From assembly GCA_023245935.1 (NCBI GenBank), contig JAHFJM010000002.1:97135-161134 (forward strand): a DNA stretch of 64,000 bases, written 5' to 3'. Every line of letters starts with the position of its first letter. Positions within the stretch are counted from its first letter, which is position 1. Positions 1 to 9,007 of this stretch are shown piece after piece. The DNA comes from Candidatus Peribacteria bacterium. GTDB lineage: Bacteria; Patescibacteriota; Gracilibacteria; Peribacterales; Peribacteraceae. Both the position numbers and the translations under genes were made by a program. Under the pieces are notes generated by a model, which was not told the origin of the DNA, did no database searches, and worked only from the letters and a program-made list of their open reading frames with translations.

Positions 1-2
1 TG

Positions 3-761
3 GCTCTCGAGAAACTCGTCGAGGACGGACGCATCCAACCGGCACGCATCGAGGAAGTGGTCAATAAGGTGAAAGAGGACGTGGCAAAAATGATGCTGGA
101 GTTCGGCAAACGTGCCGTCGAGGAACTCGGCATCACGGGGTACAGCCAGGATCTCCTGAAGATCATCGGACGTCTGCGCTTCCGCACGAGTTACGGTCAG
201 AACATTCTGAAGCATTCCGTGGAAATGGCGAACATGGGTCGCATGATGGCGGAGGAAATCGGCGCGGACGCATCGATCGTCGTTGAAGGATGTCTCCTCC
301 ATGACATCGGCAAAGCTCTCGACCATGAGGTCGCGGGTACGCACGTGCAAATCGGTGTTGAGATCGCCAAGAGGTTCAAAGTCCGTCCGGAAGTCGTGCA
401 CTGCATCGCCGCACACCATCAGGATATTCCCATCGACAGTGCGGAGGCATTCATCGTTGCCGCAGCGGATGCGATCTCCGGCTCACGCCCGGGTGCCCGC
501 AGGGAATCGATGGAAGCGTACATCAAACGTCTCACGGAACTGGAGAACACCGCGAGGAGCTTCGAAGGCATTTCGAAAGCGTACGCAATCTCCGCCGGTC
601 GCGAGATCAGAGTGTTCGTCGACGCCGGAAAAGTAGACGACTTGAAGCAACAGCAACTCGCGAAAGACATTGCCAAGAAAATCGAATCGGAACTCACGTA
701 TCCGGGAGTGATCAAGGTCAATGTGATTCGAGAGAGACGTGTGGAGGAAATGGCAAAGTAA
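3..761 (+). CDS. rny: Ribonuclease Y, C-terminal part (5' end outside window)
   Basis: The reading frame is open from the left edge and ends at 761, so only the C-terminal ~250 residues are present. The HD phosphohydrolase core is visible: a conserved His in ILKHS, then the metal-binding HD pair in LLHDIGKALDHE (about nt 297-332), and later AAHHQD. RNase Y is a membrane-anchored endoribonuclease that starts mRNA decay; the anchor, coiled coil and KH domain normally precede the HD domain and lie mostly upstream of the window. The C-terminal segment after HD (EIRVFVDAGKVDD, TYPGVIKVNVIRE) is typical of the family. Identification is firm. Confidence 0.93.
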   Translation, partial: ALEKLVEDGRIQPARIEEVVNKVKEDVAKMMLEFGKRAVEELGITGYSQDLLKIIGRLRFRTSYGQNILKHSVEMANMGRMMAEEIGADASIVVEGCLLHDIGKALDHEVAGTHVQIGVEIAKRFKVRPEVVHCIAAHHQDIPIDSAEAFIVAAADAISGSRPGARRESMEAYIKRLTELENTARSFEGISKAYAISAGREIRVFVDAGKVDDLKQQQLAKDIAKKIESELTYPGVIKVNVIRERRVEEMAK

Positions 762-780
762 AGTACGGAACGTACGGTAG

Positions 781-819
781 GTAGGGAATGTATGGAAAGA
801 CCTTCCACACCTTCCCTAC
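781..819 (+). terminator. Hairpin after rny
   Basis: GTAGGGAA (781-788) pairs with TTCCCTAC (812-819), and an inner TGGAA/TTCCA pair is stacked inside. The 3' side is pyrimidine-rich but has no long T run, so termination is inferred and may be inefficient. Confidence 0.45.
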
Positions 820-848
820 TTTCCAAATCTTCCAGACTGTAATCTATG

Positions 849-877
849 TTGACCTCGCCCCTCCCCTCCCCTAGAAT
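849..877 (+). promoter_or_regulatory. Promoter of tuf
   Basis: TTGACC (849-854), a 17-nt spacer and TAGAAT (872-877) give a good sigma-70-type promoter. Transcription would start near 884, leaving a ~75-nt leader before tuf. The leader contains AGAGGGT and AACCTCT segments that could pair. No Shine-Dalgarno sequence is seen before the tuf ATG. This is one of the few genes here with a real 5' leader. Confidence 0.65.
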
Positions 878-959
878 CCTCCCGCTTTAGACGATATGAC
901 CCCATGGTTTAAAGAGGGTCTTAGAGTCAACCTCTATTTCTCCTTTTTCCCCTACTTTT

Positions 960-2141
<1,182 letters not shown>

Positions 2142-2156
2142 GCATTCTCTGAGCAG

Positions 2157-2181
2157 GACCCCCGCAATCACTGCGGGGGTC
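2157..2181 (+). terminator. Strong hairpin between tuf and rpsJ
   Basis: GACCCCCGCA (2157-2166) and TGCGGGGGTC (2172-2181) form a perfect 10-bp stem with a 5-nt loop. No T tract follows, so it may act as a partial terminator or an mRNA-processing/stability element between tuf and rpsJ rather than a full stop. Confidence 0.6.
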
Positions 2182-2226
2182 ACCTCTGCTCCCCGATACT
2201 CTCCCTGCTCTTTCCCACCCCTCTCC

Positions 2227-2733
2227 ATGGTTCCCGCAAAGAAAGCCTCAACCGATAAGAAGAAGCTTCCTCCGAAGAAAGCTCCAAAGGCTGCGCCGAA
2301 GAAAAAAGCAGCACCGAAAGCTACCAAGGAATCTATAAAGAAAGTGGAAAAGACGGTCGCTACGAAAGCAGTTCCGGTCGCAAAAGCGGCTCCTTCAACG
2401 CAAGCTGCACCGCCGCAGGCTGTGAAGATCAAAGGCATTCGCATTCGCCTCTCCGCATTCGACCATACGGTGCTTGATGAAGCGGCACTCAAGATCATCG
2501 ATACGGCTCTCCGCACGGGCGCTGTTGTGCACGGTCCGATCCCGCTGCCAACCAAAATCCGCAAGTTCACGGTGAACCGCTCAACCTTCGTTCACAAAGA
2601 CGCGCGCGATCAGTTCGAGATGCGCATCCACCGCCGCCTGATCGACCTCAGCGAAACAACCTTCAAAACCGTCGACGGACTGCAAAACCTCAGCCTCCCA
2701 AGCGGTGTGGATATCGAAATCAGAATGGGATAA
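2227..2733 (+). CDS. rpsJ: 30S ribosomal protein S10 with a basic N-terminal extension
   Basis: The C-terminal ~100 residues are S10: [10 protein letters not shown] near residue 75, the central [14 protein letters not shown] loop, and RRLIDL with an I-rich C-terminal strand. S10 belongs to the 30S head and also partners NusB in antitermination; nusB is in this window at 6824. Normal S10 is ~102 residues but this one is 168. The first ~70 residues are a Lys/Ala/Pro-rich tail with [16 protein letters not shown]-like repeats resembling histone H1 tails. The ATG at 2227 is the only methionine upstream of this tail that does not run back through the hairpin at 2157-2181. The S10 identity is firm; the role of the tail is unknown. 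Confidence 0.9.
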   Translation: MVPAKKASTDKKKLPPKKAPKAAPKKKAAPKATKESIKKVEKTVATKAVPVAKAAPSTQAAPPQAVKIKGIRIRLSAFDHTVLDEAALKIIDTALRTGAVVHGPIPLPTKIRKFTVNRSTFVHKDARDQFEMRIHRRLIDLSETTFKTVDGLQNLSLPSGVDIEIRMG

Positions 2734-2757
2734 ATTTTGATTCTTCTTCTCAATTCT

Positions 2758-2925
2758 ATGAATCGCCTTCCACAAAGAGAAAATAAAGGCAGCGCTGTAG
2801 AAGCCTCGTGTAAGGTGGGTATTCTCAAATCTACACTTGGATCGAATGAACATCTCACTGCAGTCTTGGAACACATAGAAAAAGATCAGCAGAGAATGAA
2901 GACAATAATGAACCCGGGGAAATAA
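2758..2925 (+). CDS. Hypothetical small protein (55 aa)
   Basis: A short open frame between rpsJ and the membrane protein at 2985. Its base composition is lower in GC than its neighbours. The sequence is hydrophilic with a basic N-terminus, a C-terminal LEHIEKDQQRM stretch that could be helical, and no signal or membrane segment. No clear -10 box or ribosome site precedes the ATG. It may be non-coding spacer, and no family was recognised. Confidence 0.3.
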   Translation: MNRLPQRENKGSAVEASCKVGILKSTLGSNEHLTAVLEHIEKDQQRMKTIMNPGK

Positions 2926-2984
2926 TGATGAGCTGGAAAAGGAAAGTAGAAAAATTGCCGTTTTTCTGGTACAATCAAACGGTT

Positions 2985-3383
2985 ATGGCACAAAAGAACA
3001 CACTCACACCGATCACCGTTCTCTTCGTGCAGTGGTACTACTTCGAAGCTCCCCTCTCGTTTATTCGAGGATATTTCGCATACGCGAAGGCAATCTCCGA
3101 AATCGTTCCATTCGTCTTTCTCTTCCGAACGCTCCTTCTCCCCTGGAAGAATATCGCTGACAGAACCCGCATGCGCGGGATCGATCTGACGAGAATCATG
3201 GAGAAGCTCAGCCTCGGGCTCCTCGCCTGCGGCGTCGGATTCGTCGTGCGCGTCCTCACCATCTGCATGGGTCTACTCGCACAGTTCCTGCTCCTGACAT
3301 TCGTTCTGACGTATCTCGCCGTGTGGCTCCTGTTTCCGGCTCTCTTCCTGCTCGGTATCGGCACCTGCATCCAGTCACTATGA
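2985..3383 (+). CDS. Small polytopic membrane protein
   Basis: 132 residues starting MAQKNTLTPI. The ATG at 2985 is chosen because a -10-like TACAAT (2970-2975) lies 9 nt upstream; an in-frame ATG at 2925 would add 20 residues. Hydrophobic segments are around VLFVQWYYFEAPLSFI, a long stretch after LSLGLLACGVGFVV, and the C-terminal LLLTFVLTYLAVWLLFPALFLLGI, giving about 3-4 membrane helices. Its stop overlaps the start of the Clp-type ATPase (ATGA), so the two are translationally coupled and may work together at the membrane. No family was recognised. Confidence 0.75.
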   Translation: MAQKNTLTPITVLFVQWYYFEAPLSFIRGYFAYAKAISEIVPFVFLFRTLLLPWKNIADRTRMRGIDLTRIMEKLSLGLLACGVGFVVRVLTICMGLLAQFLLLTFVLTYLAVWLLFPALFLLGIGTCIQSL

Positions 3384-5803
3384 GTCTTGAAACATTCAAC
3401 ATCCGGCACACGAATGCCTACCGGTCACTGCAGGTACGGAAAATGCTCTGGGTGTCCTGGCTCTGCATGCTCGTTCTCGCAACGGTCGCGACGCTTTTCA
3501 ACCTGAAAACACTCGCAGCAAATCCTCTGTCGCTGATTATTTTGATTGCCCTTCCGTGCTGGATCCTGTGGTCGATCGAACTCTTCCGCAGAAAAAAACT
3601 GAAAACCAGTGTCAGTGCGTTCGAAAGACCCGATAATCTCGCGGAGCTGCTCTCGTATCACATGGTGCAACATCTGAGCACCAAACCTGCAGTCACGATG
3701 CATACGATGATCGAAGCTGCGATGGAAAGCGAATGGGGAATCTTCGTGCTCCATTCCATCAATATCGAAAAGAGCGATATTCTTGCTGCACTGTTGCATG
3801 CGTCACCCGAGAGCACGCTGGAGGAATGCCTGCAATGGTGTGTGAAGGCAATGAAAGATCTGCAGACGACGCATCTGGATTCGACCGCCACCATCTACGC
3901 ATTCCTGACGAACGTCCCTGCTCTGGCAGCACTCGTGGAGAAAGCCGACCTCGCGGTGGAAGATCTGAAAAAAATCCTCCATGCGGAAGCATTCCACTTC
4001 GAACTCCTGGAACAGACGCATCATCCGCTCAGCCCCGCGATGCTCGTGCGAACGCTCGGGTCCATCGGTCGATCGTGGGTCATCGGCTACAACAACGATC
4101 TGGAACGACTGACCAACAATATTTCGGAGACGATCCTGAGTTACAGACGCTCCGTCGTGATCCACCGGGACATCATCGACCATACGCTCAAAAACATCGA
4201 GAGCAGGATGCAAACCAATATTCTGCTTCTCGGAGAGAGCGGAACCGGCAAACGGACGCTGATCCGGAATATCGCATACGAACTTCGCAGCAGGGAGATG
4301 CGACGCTCAAGCCCGTTCAGTGATGTGTTGGTTCTGAAGACCTCGCTCCTGCTCTCCGGCGGAGAGGAGAGTGACCAAATCCTCCTGCAAGCCGAGAACG
4401 ATGCCAAGCAGGGCGGACGGTTCATTCTGGTGATCGAAGATTTTGCCATGCTCCTCAGCGCCGCCGATGCGAAGCTGAAGAAAATCCTCGTCAGCATTCT
4501 GGAAGCGAAGAACATCCGGACGATCTGCATCGCGAACACCGAGGATTATCACACGCTCATCAAATCCGACACATTCCTCGATACGCTCCTCGAGAAAGTC
4601 TACGTGGAAGAGCCGTCGGATGAGGAAACCATGGACGTTCTCCTTGAGGAATACTTCAAACTGAAGAAAGTTCATAACGTGCGACTGACGTACCGCGCAC
4701 TCAAGTCAATTCTGATCCTCAGTAGACGCTATGTCGGTCACGGAGGTCTTCCCGGAAAAGCTGTGGAAGTACTCGAAGAAGCGTTGCTCGCTGCACGCGC
4801 TAGCAGCGGACAGACGGTCACTGAAGACACGATTCGCGCGATTCTCTCGAGACGGACACGCATCGACATCGAAGTACTGACGGAGGAAGGAAAGCAGAAA
4901 CTTCTCCATCTGAAGGAACGACTTCAGTCGCACATCATCGGGCAGGAACATGCAATCGGGAGCCTGAGTGCTGCACTGAAGCGCGGACGCATGAACATCG
5001 GCAGCGGCAAGAGACCCATCGGCACGTTCCTCTTCCTCGGCACCACGGGACTTGGAAAGACGGAAACTGCGAAGGCGCTTGCCAAAGAATACTTCGGCAG
5101 CGTCGAGAACATGATCCGCATCGACCTCAACGAGTTCTCGAATGAAGCATCCATTCCTCTGCTGATCGGCGGACCTACGGAAAAGGGTGGATTTACCGAA
5201 GGGCTCCTGATCAAGAGAATACAGGATAGACCGTCGTCCATCGTCCTCCTCGATGAGATCGAGAAAGCGCACCCGAAGATCCTGAATCTCTTCCTGCAAA
5301 TTCTGGATGAGGGAATCCTCATCGGCGGCAACGGCGGCAAAGCGGACTTCCGAAACACCATCATCATCGCCACCAGCAATGCCGGCAGCCATTGGATGAC
5401 CGAGCATTCGCTGCCGAGCGAAGAATCGGAGCAGATCGTCTTCCGCACCGCGCTCCTCGAGACGATTGTCGGTGAACGGACCTTCTCGCCGGAATTCATC
5501 AACCGCTTCGATGAGATCATCCTCTTCACGCAACCGACCGACGATGAGGTCCGGCAACTTGCGATTCTGATGCTCGGTGAGATCATCGAACGCATCATGA
5601 AAGATCGGGGCATACGCATCACAGTCGAATCTCCCGTCATCGATTTCCTCGCGGAGAAAGGATTCTCACGTGAATACGGCGCACGCGAAATGCGTCGCAC
5701 GATTACGCAGACGATCGAGAACTACCTCGCCGACTACCTCCTCAGCCGCAGCGTAAAGCGGGGAGATGAGATAGCGATCAGGGCGGAGGATTTGCAACAT
5801 TAA
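3380..5803 (+). CDS. Membrane-anchored ClpA/B/C-type double AAA+ ATPase
   Basis: 807 residues with the start overlapping the upstream stop. Two hydrophobic helices near the N-terminus (about 22-41 and 50-69) suggest membrane anchoring, which cytosolic ClpC/ClpB lack. A divergent first AAA+ module has Walker A GESGTGKR (~285-292) and a modified Walker B, VIEDF. The second module is canonical: Walker A GTTGLGKT (~554-561), Walker B VLLDEIEKAH (~622-631), sensor-1 SNAGS and FINRFDE with the arginine finger. Clp ATPases unfold proteins for a protease or disaggregate them. I see no clear ClpP-docking loop, so whether it feeds a protease is open. The coupled upstream membrane protein is a candidate partner. 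Confidence 0.88.
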   Translation: MSLETFNIRHTNAYRSLQVRKMLWVSWLCMLVLATVATLFNLKTLAANPLSLIILIALPCWILWSIELFRRKKLKTSVSAFERPDNLAELLSYHMVQHLSTKPAVTMHTMIEAAMESEWGIFVLHSINIEKSDILAALLHASPESTLEECLQWCVKAMKDLQTTHLDSTATIYAFLTNVPALAALVEKADLAVEDLKKILHAEAFHFELLEQTHHPLSPAMLVRTLGSIGRSWVIGYNNDLERLTNNISETILSYRRSVVIHRDIIDHTLKNIESRMQTNILLLGESGTGKRTLIRNIAYELRSREMRRSSPFSDVLVLKTSLLLSGGEESDQILLQAENDAKQGGRFILVIEDFAMLLSAADAKLKKILVSILEAKNIRTICIANTEDYHTLIKSDTFLDTLLEKVYVEEPSDEETMDVLLEEYFKLKKVHNVRLTYRALKSILILSRRYVGHGGLPGKAVEVLEEALLAARASSGQTVTEDTIRAILSRRTRIDIEVLTEEGKQKLLHLKERLQSHIIGQEHAIGSLSAALKRGRMNIGSGKRPIGTFLFLGTTGLGKTETAKALAKEYFGSVENMIRIDLNEFSNEASIPLLIGGPTEKGGFTEGLLIKRIQDRPSSIVLLDEIEKAHPKILNLFLQILDEGILIGGNGGKADFRNTIIIATSNAGSHWMTEHSLPSEESEQIVFRTALLETIVGERTFSPEFINRFDEIILFTQPTDDEVRQLAILMLGEIIERIMKDRGIRITVESPVIDFLAEKGFSREYGAREMRRTITQTIENYLADYLLSRSVKRGDEIAIRAEDLQH

Positions 5804-5814
5804 TATATTTATGT

Positions 5815-5820
5815 TATAAT
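5815..5820 (+). promoter_or_regulatory. -10 box upstream of small ORF 5855
   Basis: A perfect TATAAT (5815-5820) sits in an AT-rich stretch just after the ATPase gene. A second AT-rich run follows before the ATG at 5855. The -35 element is not clear. Confidence 0.5.
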
Positions 5821-5854
5821 AATACCAAATATATATCTATTTCCCCTCTACCAG

Positions 5855-6046
5855 ATGAAATCACCATCCTTCTCTATGAAGAAATGTCTACACTATTCCT
5901 CGCTCGGGCTACTACTCGTCGCAGCCGTTGGAAGTGCCACTTTTGGAGTAATGCACTCATACAAAGGAACCCTTCGCTCTACCCTTGGAAAAATTCGTCT
6001 TCTGTGCAAAAAGACGATGAGATTCGCACCGACAAAATTCATGTAA
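5855..6046 (+). CDS. Small single-span membrane protein (63 aa)
   Basis: Starts MKSPSFSMKKCLHY, followed by one hydrophobic helix (SLGLLLVAAVGSATFGVM) and a basic C-terminal tail (KIRLLCKKTMRFAP). It has a TATAAT box 35 nt upstream and a hairpin terminator downstream, so it looks like an independent transcription unit. The second Met (residue 8) is an alternative start. No family was recognised. Confidence 0.5.
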   Translation: MKSPSFSMKKCLHYSSLGLLLVAAVGSATFGVMHSYKGTLRSTLGKIRLLCKKTMRFAPTKFM

Positions 6047-6074
6047 ACAGATAACTCAGTACTAAAAGTTCACC

Positions 6075-6105
6075 ATTCGACTGAACATTCGATCAGTCGA
6101 ATGTT
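6075..6105. terminator. Hairpin between convergent genes
   Basis: AACATTCGA (6084-6092) and TCGAATGTT (6097-6105) form a perfect 9-bp stem with loop TCAG. An alternative pairing, ATTCGACTGA with TCAGTCGAAT, shares the same bases, so two hairpins are mutually exclusive. It sits between the stop of the small ORF (+) and rnc (-) and probably serves both. Confidence 0.6.
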
Positions 6106-6112
6106 TGCATGT

Positions 6113-6805
6113 CTACTTCCACCCCTTCTCCTTGAGCGCCGCCTTCGCCGCATCCTGCTCTGCTTTCTGCTTCGTGTTGCCTTCACCAACCGCAACTTTC
6201 TCGGAGCCGATGAAGACCGCACAGACGAAGACTTTGCTATGATCCGGACCGGATTCGGTCACCAGAGAGTAGGTCGGCGTGATGCCGGTCTTCTCCTGCG
6301 CCATCTCCTGAAACACGCTCTTCTCATCCCTGTGTTTTCCTTTCGCAATCAGCTGCTTCAGATGTGTCAGGATGAACGTGTGGATGAACTTTCGAGCTTC
6401 GTCCAAACCCTGATCCAGAAATACCGCACCGATGAACGCCTCGACGGCGTTGGCAAGGTTTGATTTCTTCGTGCGTCCGCCGCTGCTGTCTTCCCCGCGG
6501 CTGAGGAACAGATACTCCCCGAGCTTCAACTCCATGGCAACCTCGTAGAGGTGATCGCCCTGCACCAGAGCCGATCGCCAGTTCGTCAGCTCCCCTTCTG
6601 GACGGTCGCTGAGGTGATACAGATACTCCGTCGTAATCAGCTGCAGCACGGCATCACCGAGAAATTCCAGTCGTTCATTGTGTCCGTGTTTGGCTCTCTC
6701 GCGAAGCGCGGAACGGTGTGTGAGTGCCTGGTACAGAAGATCTTTGTTCTTGAACCGAACATTCGTGAGTTTTTCAAGACCGAGAAGGGAGGTGGGATTT
6801 GTCAT
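6113..6805 (-). CDS. rnc: Ribonuclease III
   Basis: 230 residues, typical bacterial RNase III length. It cleaves double-stranded RNA during rRNA processing. The signature ERLEFLGDAVLQL (~44-56) carries catalytic Glu and Asp, and a second acidic site lies in EAFIGAVFLDQG. A double-stranded RNA-binding domain fills the C-terminus, ending EQDAAKAALKEKG. It is the last gene of a minus-strand run with the BI-1 protein, L32-like protein and NusB, 18 nt after nusB. Confidence 0.97.
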   Translation of the reverse strand: MTNPTSLLGLEKLTNVRFKNKDLLYQALTHRSALRERAKHGHNERLEFLGDAVLQLITTEYLYHLSDRPEGELTNWRSALVQGDHLYEVAMELKLGEYLFLSRGEDSSGGRTKKSNLANAVEAFIGAVFLDQGLDEARKFIHTFILTHLKQLIAKGKHRDEKSVFQEMAQEKTGITPTYSLVTESGPDHSKVFVCAVFIGSEKVAVGEGNTKQKAEQDAAKAALKEKGWK

Positions 6806-6823
6806 GACGGAAATTATTATGAA

Positions 6824-7234
6824 TTACTTCTTCGCGTGTGCCAACGCATTCAGCACGCCGTTCACAAACTTGCCGCTCTCCGCACTTCCGTACTCCTTGG
6901 CGATATCAATCGCTTCGTTCATCACGACGGCAGGCGGAGCATCATTGAGGAAAAGAAGTTCGTACGCACCGATGAGGAGAATGCTGCGCGTGATCGTATC
7001 CATACGCACAAGCGGCCATTCGGGCGCGTGGTCTTCGATCGCTTTCTGAATGGCATCCGATTCCTTCATCACGCCGGAAAAAAGCTTCTCGGCAAAAACG
7101 CAGTCCACGGCGGCGGAACCGCCGAATTCCTGCATGTTCTTCTCCAGCGACACGCTCAAATCGATGGGACGGATCTGCCTCTCGAAGACCGCTTGCATTG
7201 CGGCAACCCGGGCAAGGCGACGACGAGACGGCAT
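6824..7234 (-). CDS. nusB: Transcription antitermination factor NusB
   Basis: 136 residues, all-helical NusB family. It begins SRRRLARVAAMQAVFE, corresponding to the conserved R..A...L.... helix, and has the family C-terminal block PPAVVMNEAIDIAKEYG followed by KFVNGVLNAL. With S10 (NusE) it binds boxA RNA in rRNA antitermination. It lies between the L32-like gene and rnc, so an RNA/ribosome operon is likely. Confidence 0.95.
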   Translation of the reverse strand: MPSRRRLARVAAMQAVFERQIRPIDLSVSLEKNMQEFGGSAAVDCVFAEKLFSGVMKESDAIQKAIEDHAPEWPLVRMDTITRSILLIGAYELLFLNDAPPAVVMNEAIDIAKEYGSAESGKFVNGVLNALAHAKK

Positions 7235-7244
7235 AGGAACGGGG

Positions 7245-7430
7245 TTACGCCTTCACCTTCGTGATCTTCTTCAGTGCTTTTCCACTCTTACTGCGAACGG
7301 GAGCCGGTCCGGAGAACGGGGAAGCGGAGAAATTCCTGAGACGCACAACCTCCCTGCCGACGTACACCGAGTGACGACGACGACCGCGGTCTTTACTGAG
7401 CCGTTTCTTGGGGGTGGGCTTCTTGGACAT
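7245..7430 (-). CDS. rpmF: Probable 50S ribosomal protein L32
   Basis: 61 very basic residues. The N-terminus (MSKKPTPKKRLSKDRGRRRHS) follows the L32 pattern of a short leader, a proline, a basic block and a RRxH core. The C-terminal half lacks the zinc-binding cysteines of classic L32 and ends in a Lys-rich tail. It lies 10 nt upstream of nusB and shortly before rnc; rpmF near rnc is common. It could instead be an unrelated basic protein. Confidence 0.55.
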   Translation of the reverse strand: MSKKPTPKKRLSKDRGRRRHSVYVGREVVRLRNFSASPFSGPAPVRSKSGKALKKITKVKA

Positions 7431-7444
7431 ACAGCTGCGCCATC

Positions 7445-8143
7445 CTACCTCCTGTTTCCCGACATCGCAAGCATGAACCTGACGACGTACAGGAAGAGAT
7501 TGAAGATATCGAGGTAGAGAGACAGTGCAAGGAGAAACGGCGACGATCCGCGGTCCGATGCGGCAAGACGCTGCATATCCCATGCAAGAAAGAGCGAGAA
7601 GATCACAATGCCGAAACCGGAGAGAACGACTTCTATGGACGATCCCCGAAGTGACGGGATGAAGATCTGCAATAACCCGAAGACGATCAGACCGATGAGA
7701 GACTGGAAGAGAAACCGACCGAGAGTGTGCCCGATATTCATCGTGGTCGTCCGCGCAAAGAGTCCTGCCGCAAGCGTGAGGAATGTCGTTGCGATCGTCG
7801 CATTCAGGAGAATCGTCGTACCGTTCACGTACGAAGAAACAACCGAGAGCAAAAACGGCGTGATCGTGAGACCGGAGAGGAAGGGGAACGCAAGAAAGAG
7901 CAAATAGTTGAGCGGCGCATTCCTGCTCCACGCGGGTGCGGTGAGAATGAGCACGAACTCCGCAAGAAACAGAAAGAAGATCCAACCCGAGGCCAAAATA
8001 GGCAGGGCGAACGCCGCACCGACGAATACGCCGACACCCGTCACCAGGAGCGCGAGCGCGACGAGCCAGTACGCGGTCGAGAACTGCGAAGCGGTGAGTG
8101 GCGAAGAACGGCTAGCCGATGCGAAAGAGAAGCGAGGGATCAT
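7445..8143 (-). CDS. Bax inhibitor-1/YccA family membrane protein
   Basis: 232 residues with about seven hydrophobic helices. The C-terminal part, LALSLYLDIFNLFLYVVRFM, matches the conserved last helices of the BI-1/YccA (UPF0005) family, and the internal acidic AWDMQRL region also fits. Family members are inner-membrane proteins, some with Ca2+ leak activity and others interacting with FtsH; its substrate here cannot be read from sequence. It is the first gene of the minus-strand run leading to rnc. Confidence 0.85.
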   Translation of the reverse strand: MIPRFSFASASRSSPLTASQFSTAYWLVALALLVTGVGVFVGAAFALPILASGWIFFLFLAEFVLILTAPAWSRNAPLNYLLFLAFPFLSGLTITPFLLSVVSSYVNGTTILLNATIATTFLTLAAGLFARTTTMNIGHTLGRFLFQSLIGLIVFGLLQIFIPSLRGSSIEVVLSGFGIVIFSLFLAWDMQRLAASDRGSSPFLLALSLYLDIFNLFLYVVRFMLAMSGNRR

Positions 8144-8178
8144 AAAGATATCCTACTGATTTTGACCTCTCCGGCAAG

Positions 8179-8207
8179 TTGTTCACGCCCCCGTTGTGTG
8201 CTATAAT
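8179..8207 (+). promoter_or_regulatory. Promoter of the VirB2-like gene pair
   Basis: TTGTTC (8179-8184), a 17-nt spacer and a perfect TATAAT (8202-8207). The start would be near 8214, only ~6 nt before the ATG at 8220, so the mRNA is nearly leaderless. This box decides in favour of ATG 8220 over 8196, which lies inside the promoter. Confidence 0.75.
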
Positions 8208-8219
8208 CATTGGATTCTT

Positions 8220-9005
8220 ATGCGCATTCATCAGCGTTCTCTACTTACGGCGATCCTCCCTGTACTGCTGGCGGTACCTGAACTCTGTTATGCAGCATTC
8301 ACATGCCCGGTACCTGCAACTGCACCGGGGTCACAGCAGCTTGCATGCTTCATCCAAGATCACATCATCGGCCAGGCAATGATCGCTTTCACCGGCATCG
8401 CCACCGCTGCAATCTTCTACTACGGCATTCGGATGATCGTCGATGCTCACAATGAGAAAGCGTTCACCGATGTGCAGAATTCATTCATCTATGTCCTCAG
8501 CGGCTTCATCGTCATCGCACTGTCGGCGGCGTTCGTAAACTCGTTCGCAAGCGGCATCGCACCGATCAACCTGACAGCCGGCATCTACAGTGTCGGAACG
8601 TTCTTCCGACTTGCCGGAGCAGGAGTATTCACCATGATGATCGTGATTGCGGGGCTGAGAATGGTGACTGCGCAGGGTGACGAAGGCGCTTTTACAAAAT
8701 GGCAAAAAGTGCTGGTCGGCAACTGCATCGGCGTCATGCTCATGTTCCTCGCAGACGCCATTGTCACCGGCGTAAACACGGGAAATCCGGCAGCCATCAT
8801 CACCGAGCTCATCGGCGTCGGGCTCTTCATGCTCACGATCATCGGTTTCTCATGCGTCCTCGCACTCGTCATCGCCGGCATCCTCCTCATCATTTCCATC
8901 GACGAGTCGCTGCGGGATAGGGCAAAGCGCGCGATCATCGGCACACTGATATCACTTTTGATTGTCGTCGCAACGTACACGCTGATTTTCACCTTCGTCC
9001 TCTGA
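8220..9005 (+). CDS. VirB2/TrbC-like polytopic membrane protein with three internal repeats
   Basis: 261 residues with an N-terminal signal-like segment (SLLTAILPVLLAVPELCYA). Three repeats follow, each a hydrophobic helix ending in a G-[IL]-R-M-type motif, a short charged loop and a second helix: GIRMIVDAHNEKAFTDVQ (~69), GLRMVTAQGDEGAFTKWQ (~145) and GILLIISIDESLRDRAKR (~220), about 75 residues apart. The GLRMVT...GDE...K.W pattern resembles the two-helix VirB2/TrbC-type pilins common in CPR genomes, but single-unit pilins have only one copy. The next gene, 2 nt downstream, is a paralogue. A role in a secretion or pilus channel is only inferred. Confidence 0.75.
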   Translation: MRIHQRSLLTAILPVLLAVPELCYAAFTCPVPATAPGSQQLACFIQDHIIGQAMIAFTGIATAAIFYYGIRMIVDAHNEKAFTDVQNSFIYVLSGFIVIALSAAFVNSFASGIAPINLTAGIYSVGTFFRLAGAGVFTMMIVIAGLRMVTAQGDEGAFTKWQKVLVGNCIGVMLMFLADAIVTGVNTGNPAAIITELIGVGLFMLTIIGFSCVLALVIAGILLIISIDESLRDRAKRAIIGTLISLLIVVATYTLIFTFVL

Positions 9006-9007
9006 TC

